From positions 43,673,304 through 43,737,303 of the forward strand of contig OZ034971.1 of the NCBI GenBank assembly GCA_964030785.1: a stretch of DNA of 64,000 nt. Direction: 5' to 3'. Made by a program: the position numbers and the translations under genes. Origin of the DNA: Siderastrea siderea (taxonomy: Eukaryota > Cnidaria > Anthozoa > Scleractinia > Rhizangiidae). Positions 60,823 through 64,000 of this stretch are shown piece by piece; within the stretch, counting starts at the first letter, position 1; every line of letters begins with the position of its first letter. The notes under the pieces were generated by a model. It worked only from the letters and a program-made list of their open reading frames with translations, searched no databases and was not told where the DNA came from.

Positions 60823-61495
60823 ACTGAATTAATGCGACATGTATAGTGAAGCTTTATCATTGGATCCGAAAGCGTTTCGTTTTTTGAAAAGAGAAAGCGC
60901 ATTGTCCTGTACCAAACAATCTTCCATCCTTTCAGTTTCATAAACTCCCAAATCAAAAATTCGATGGACAGTTCTCGTTAATCTTATCCACAGACACAAG
61001 AATAAGAATAAGATAAGAATAAGGCCACAGTCTTTAAAATTATTTTTAGAGTGTATTCCAGTATAAACGACTACATAGAATAGAATGATGGACATTTTAA
61101 TTAAAAACGTTTATTTTCCTATACAGATTAATTTGAAGGTTACAGTTTAAAAAGCCTCTTTATTTTAATTATCACCTTGCACCATGAGCTAAGGGAAACA
61201 TGGAATTCAGTTTAATTTCTCAACGAAAATGTGTAATACTGCGAACAATACCGAACCAAAACGTCGCTTAAAATGGCCAAAAATTGCGCCCAAATCACAC
61301 AGAAGGCACAAAGACAACCCCACGATGGGGTAAGTGAGTTAATTTCTACATCTATGGTTATTTCTTAGCATTATTAAAACCTAAGCGAATTTCCCAAAAA
61401 CTGAATTCTTTGACTGAAGAATACTGCAGTAGGAAGAGTCACCTTCCTGCTATCAGATGAGCTTGGGCCCCCTGTGGTAGATCAAACAGGTTGGG
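60823..61495. other. Intergenic DNA, no gene seen
   Basis: AT-rich; no supported gene. Confidence 0.4.
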
Positions 61496-61590
61496 AAAGA
61501 TGAACGTTTGTTCGTTTGTCTCAAGATAGAATCGCTTGGAGGTGTTTCTATCGTGAGACAAACGAATAAGCGTCCATCTTTCCTATCTTA
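61496..61590. mobile_element. Short copy of the 38858-39228 repeat
   Basis: Both arms (AAGATGAACGTTTGTTCGTT and GTGAGACAAACGAATAAGCG) are present, but the centre is only a few bases, giving a hairpin. Confidence 0.6.
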
Positions 61591-62029
61591 CACCACGGTG
61601 AACAATAAACACATCTTTAAGACATCAAACAGGTTGTTACAACCTAGTTAAGCAACAGAAGAACATGGCATCCCCTAACTAAATTTCAGAAAAAAAAACC
61701 CAGCAAAAATTGCCAAAATGAGCTGATCAAAACAGGTTGAACTATCCGCTTTGAGTCGCTGACGTCACTCCCGCTGGCTAGCTTTGCTTCGCGTTAGGAA
61801 CTTTAGGCACATGCAAATTTAAAAGCGCCGAGATAATGCAAAAATTAGAGTAAAAAAGAAAACGATCTTCCTGTGTTTGGATTGAAATAATTGTTTGGAC
61901 AGTTAAGTAATAACGTTATTTCCTTTCGAAAATGGCAAAAAATTGAAAATTGAAAATCTGATTGAACTGGCACTAAAACTGTATTCATGGGATCTTCCCG
62001 TCCAGGTAAGTAGTCAAATTTGTCACCGG

Positions 62030-63151
62030 AATGATGGCACTTGTATGTCGGACGCATTCCGCTGTGTCTATTTTGCATCTGTAAAACAAAAACAAACATA
62101 TGGAGTTTAATGGCACTTTGAACAGAAGTTTTTCTTATTTTAAAATTTAGATTTCGTGCTGCAGGATAATACTGCTACCTTGTTCATTTCATGCTGTAGC
62201 GCGATCTAACATTAACCCTTTAAGTCCTCATATGAAAATGCAAATTCTCCTTACTGTTCTCCATAGATTTCTTATGGAACTAGTAAGGAGAATTTGTTTG
62301 AATATCAAGACATCTCAGACTTGATGATCACTTTCTTTATTCTTGTCACTTGAACGTTTGAACAAGTAGTGATCATGTAAAGAGAAATTTAATTTTCGTC
62401 ACTGTTATGCTTGCCCTTTCCTTGAAAACGATTTTTTTTCCTGCCAACTGGCAAAAAAGCATTTAAAACGTTAAGAACGTTTTCAAGAAACGATGATGAC
62501 CCTCGCAGTTAAGGACATCAACTTAAGTGGTTGAGAAAAGAACAACCTGAAAAACTTTAGACTTGAACGGGATTCGAACTCATGACCTCTGCGATACCGG
62601 TGCAGCGCTTTAACCATTTGAGCTTTCAAGCCAACTAGGAACTGATCATTTGCGAAGCCTGAATTTGTTCATTTCTTATGTTATCCGCAGTTCACGTGTA
62701 TGGTTATTTCATATATTCGCTCTCATTTGTTTCTCCATCTACGAGGCCAAATAAATGAAGTTGATACGCAACGGCTTAACAAGCTAAAGGTCATTAGTGA
62801 AGTTCAGTCATTGGGGCTATAACAACTCCAGTAAGCATCAGACTTCGAGTAGAGATAAAAGCAGCTCGGAAATTACTTTTTTTTCATGATACCCTGATCA
62901 GCTCAAAAGAAACATCTTAATTAACACGGGGAATTCTCCCAAGGAGAAGTATAAAATTACCATGATTACAATGACAGTAAGGAGAAATATACGATGTTCT
63001 TACCTCCAACCGCCAGGGCAGCAGGTATGAAAGTCAAGGCAGCATACTGCATCGGGTCCATCCGGACAGCAACCAAACCGTCCAGGTTACCTTAATGGAC
63101 AACACTTTACGGGGCAGTATGAACCATCAGGGCATTCAACAGATTGTGGGC
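62030..63151 (-). pseudogene. Granulin-type exons, partial, with an in-frame stop
   Basis: The exon at 63004-63151 (minus) encodes ECPDGSYCPVKCCPL and, after a TAA at 63087-63089 in the same frame, GRFGCCPDGPDAVCCLDFHTCCPGGW. This is the cysteine-pair ladder of a granulin repeat. It has a proper donor (GAG|GTAAGA) and acceptor. A likely next exon begins at 62078 and restores C-x-n-C (RCKIDTAEC) in phase. Granulins are secreted growth-factor-like peptides. Because of the stop this unit is decayed, misassembled or spliced differently. Further exons would lie outside the window. Confidence 0.55.
62488..62645 (-). mobile_element. tRNA-derived SINE, diverged copy 3
   Basis: Same tRNA-like core as the copies near 60.4-60.8 kb (shared CTCTGCGATACCGGTGCAGC), with more substitutions. 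Lies in the granulin intron. Confidence 0.65.
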
Positions 63152-63300
63152 CTTTGAAACATTAATAATGAAAAAAAGGCGAATTACACGCAAAAGCTAC
63201 GACAAGCTGATGTTGACAATCTAAGTTTGCTTATGAAATGCAAGGTCTAACATTTGTTTTGTCTAACTCGAAAGCGCTTCGAAAGTTTGGATAGGGCTGC

Positions 63301-63321
63301 AGGGGGGGGGGGGGGGGTGGG
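63301..63321. repeat. Poly-G tract
   Basis: A run of 16 G followed by TGGGG. Confidence 0.9.
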
Positions 63322-63459
63322 GATACGAATTTTTTGTAATGATGCCACTGTCACTATTGTTTAAACTAATTACCTATCTATCGTTGGACCCATCTGCAAT
63401 ACCCATCGTATTGCAGACATGGCTCTTAGTTTTCCTTTTAGAAAATTAGACCACAACTC

Positions 63460-63460
<1 letters not shown>

Positions 63461-63509
<49 letters not shown>
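63461..63509. repeat. (CAT)n microsatellite
   Basis: Sixteen perfect CAT units. The rest of the window to 64000 has no supported gene. Confidence 0.95.
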
Positions 63510-64000
63510 GGACACCGCAGGGAACAGAAAAGTGAGAAAAAAATGATAAACGGATAACTGTATGAGTAGTGTAGGGGGGTGGGGGTGGGGGTTCGACTTA
63601 CCATTTATGGATCTTCCTACTTCAATTTGTAATGCACCAGCCAAGCAAGTAAAAAGAAGTCAAGTAGTGATCTTCGGTGACTCGATCATTAGGCACTGAG
63701 TTGTAACAAGACTCCAGACAACTTACTATGTACTAAAAAAATCATTTAATTTGAAAATGTGAGTCAAAACAAGTCATAGTGTATTTTGAGAGAGAGTAAA
63801 AACGTTTTTTCGTGTGCCGTGATCAGCCATACTTTATATTACAATTAACAATAACTGCAGAGTATATGTCAATTGACAAAACCGTTGGGGAAAAGCCGCG
63901 ATCTACAGTCAAATCAAGCTCGATATCGAAAATAAGAAAAGCAAAAGCAAAAAACAAACAAACAAACAAGCAAAAAAAAGACCCGAGGCGTCGTAGCCTC

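Overview
This window looks like nuclear DNA from a cnidarian, most likely an anthozoan such as a coral or sea anemone. It is AT-rich and dense in decayed transposons, MITEs and tRNA-derived SINEs. The few host genes are split by short introns: a minus-strand cluster of UspA-type universal stress proteins (two complete four-exon genes and one broken copy) and part of a granulin gene. Taxonomy is inferred from gene and repeat style only.

The centre of the window (8673-31097) is a 22.4-kb Polinton/Maverick (adintovirus-like) element. Its boundaries can be read directly: two 300-bp terminal inverted repeats with no mismatch that I can see by eye, starting AG and ending CT, flanked by a perfect 6-bp target duplication TGAAAA. 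From left to right it holds: scraps of a protein-primed DNA polymerase B; a leftward block (coiled-coil protein, a SLOG-like gene with one stop codon, a coiled-coil/zinc protein, a PolB N-terminal-like stub); then a long rightward block (unknown protein, GRF zinc-finger protein, small unknown, chromodomain integrase, two penton-like paralogues, three small basic proteins, major capsid protein, adenain-like protease, a tRNA-like Pol III unit, packaging ATPase, a two-TM protein, more small basic proteins, a second coiled-coil/zinc protein, a conserved structural-type protein, phospholipase A2). Beyond a G4-prone spacer come a leftward third penton-like gene and a small paralogue, a rightward protein with a zinc-like cluster, and a repetitive non-coding arm with exon-like modules. 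The morphogenesis set (capsid, protease, ATPase, PLA2) and the integrase appear open, but no intact polymerase is present. The copy therefore looks recent yet unable to replicate by itself.

Right of the element lie MITEs, a decayed Penelope-like retroelement (32753-34680, minus), a GAT-type satellite, and stress-protein gene A (36462-40697, minus). Next come a large inverted duplication holding a nested MITE (43070-44305), the exons of broken copy C, and a 5.86-kb inverted-repeat transposon (45948-51810). That transposon carries a 1,382-codon ORF of a family that seems widespread in cnidarians. Gene B follows (52894-58019, minus). The last 6 kb hold a minisatellite, MITEs, SINEs and granulin-type exons on the minus strand.

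Left of the element (1-8666) I see only repeats: a LINE 3' end, microsatellites and two probable inverted-repeat transposons, with no supportable host gene. All family assignments come from motif recognition, without a database search.
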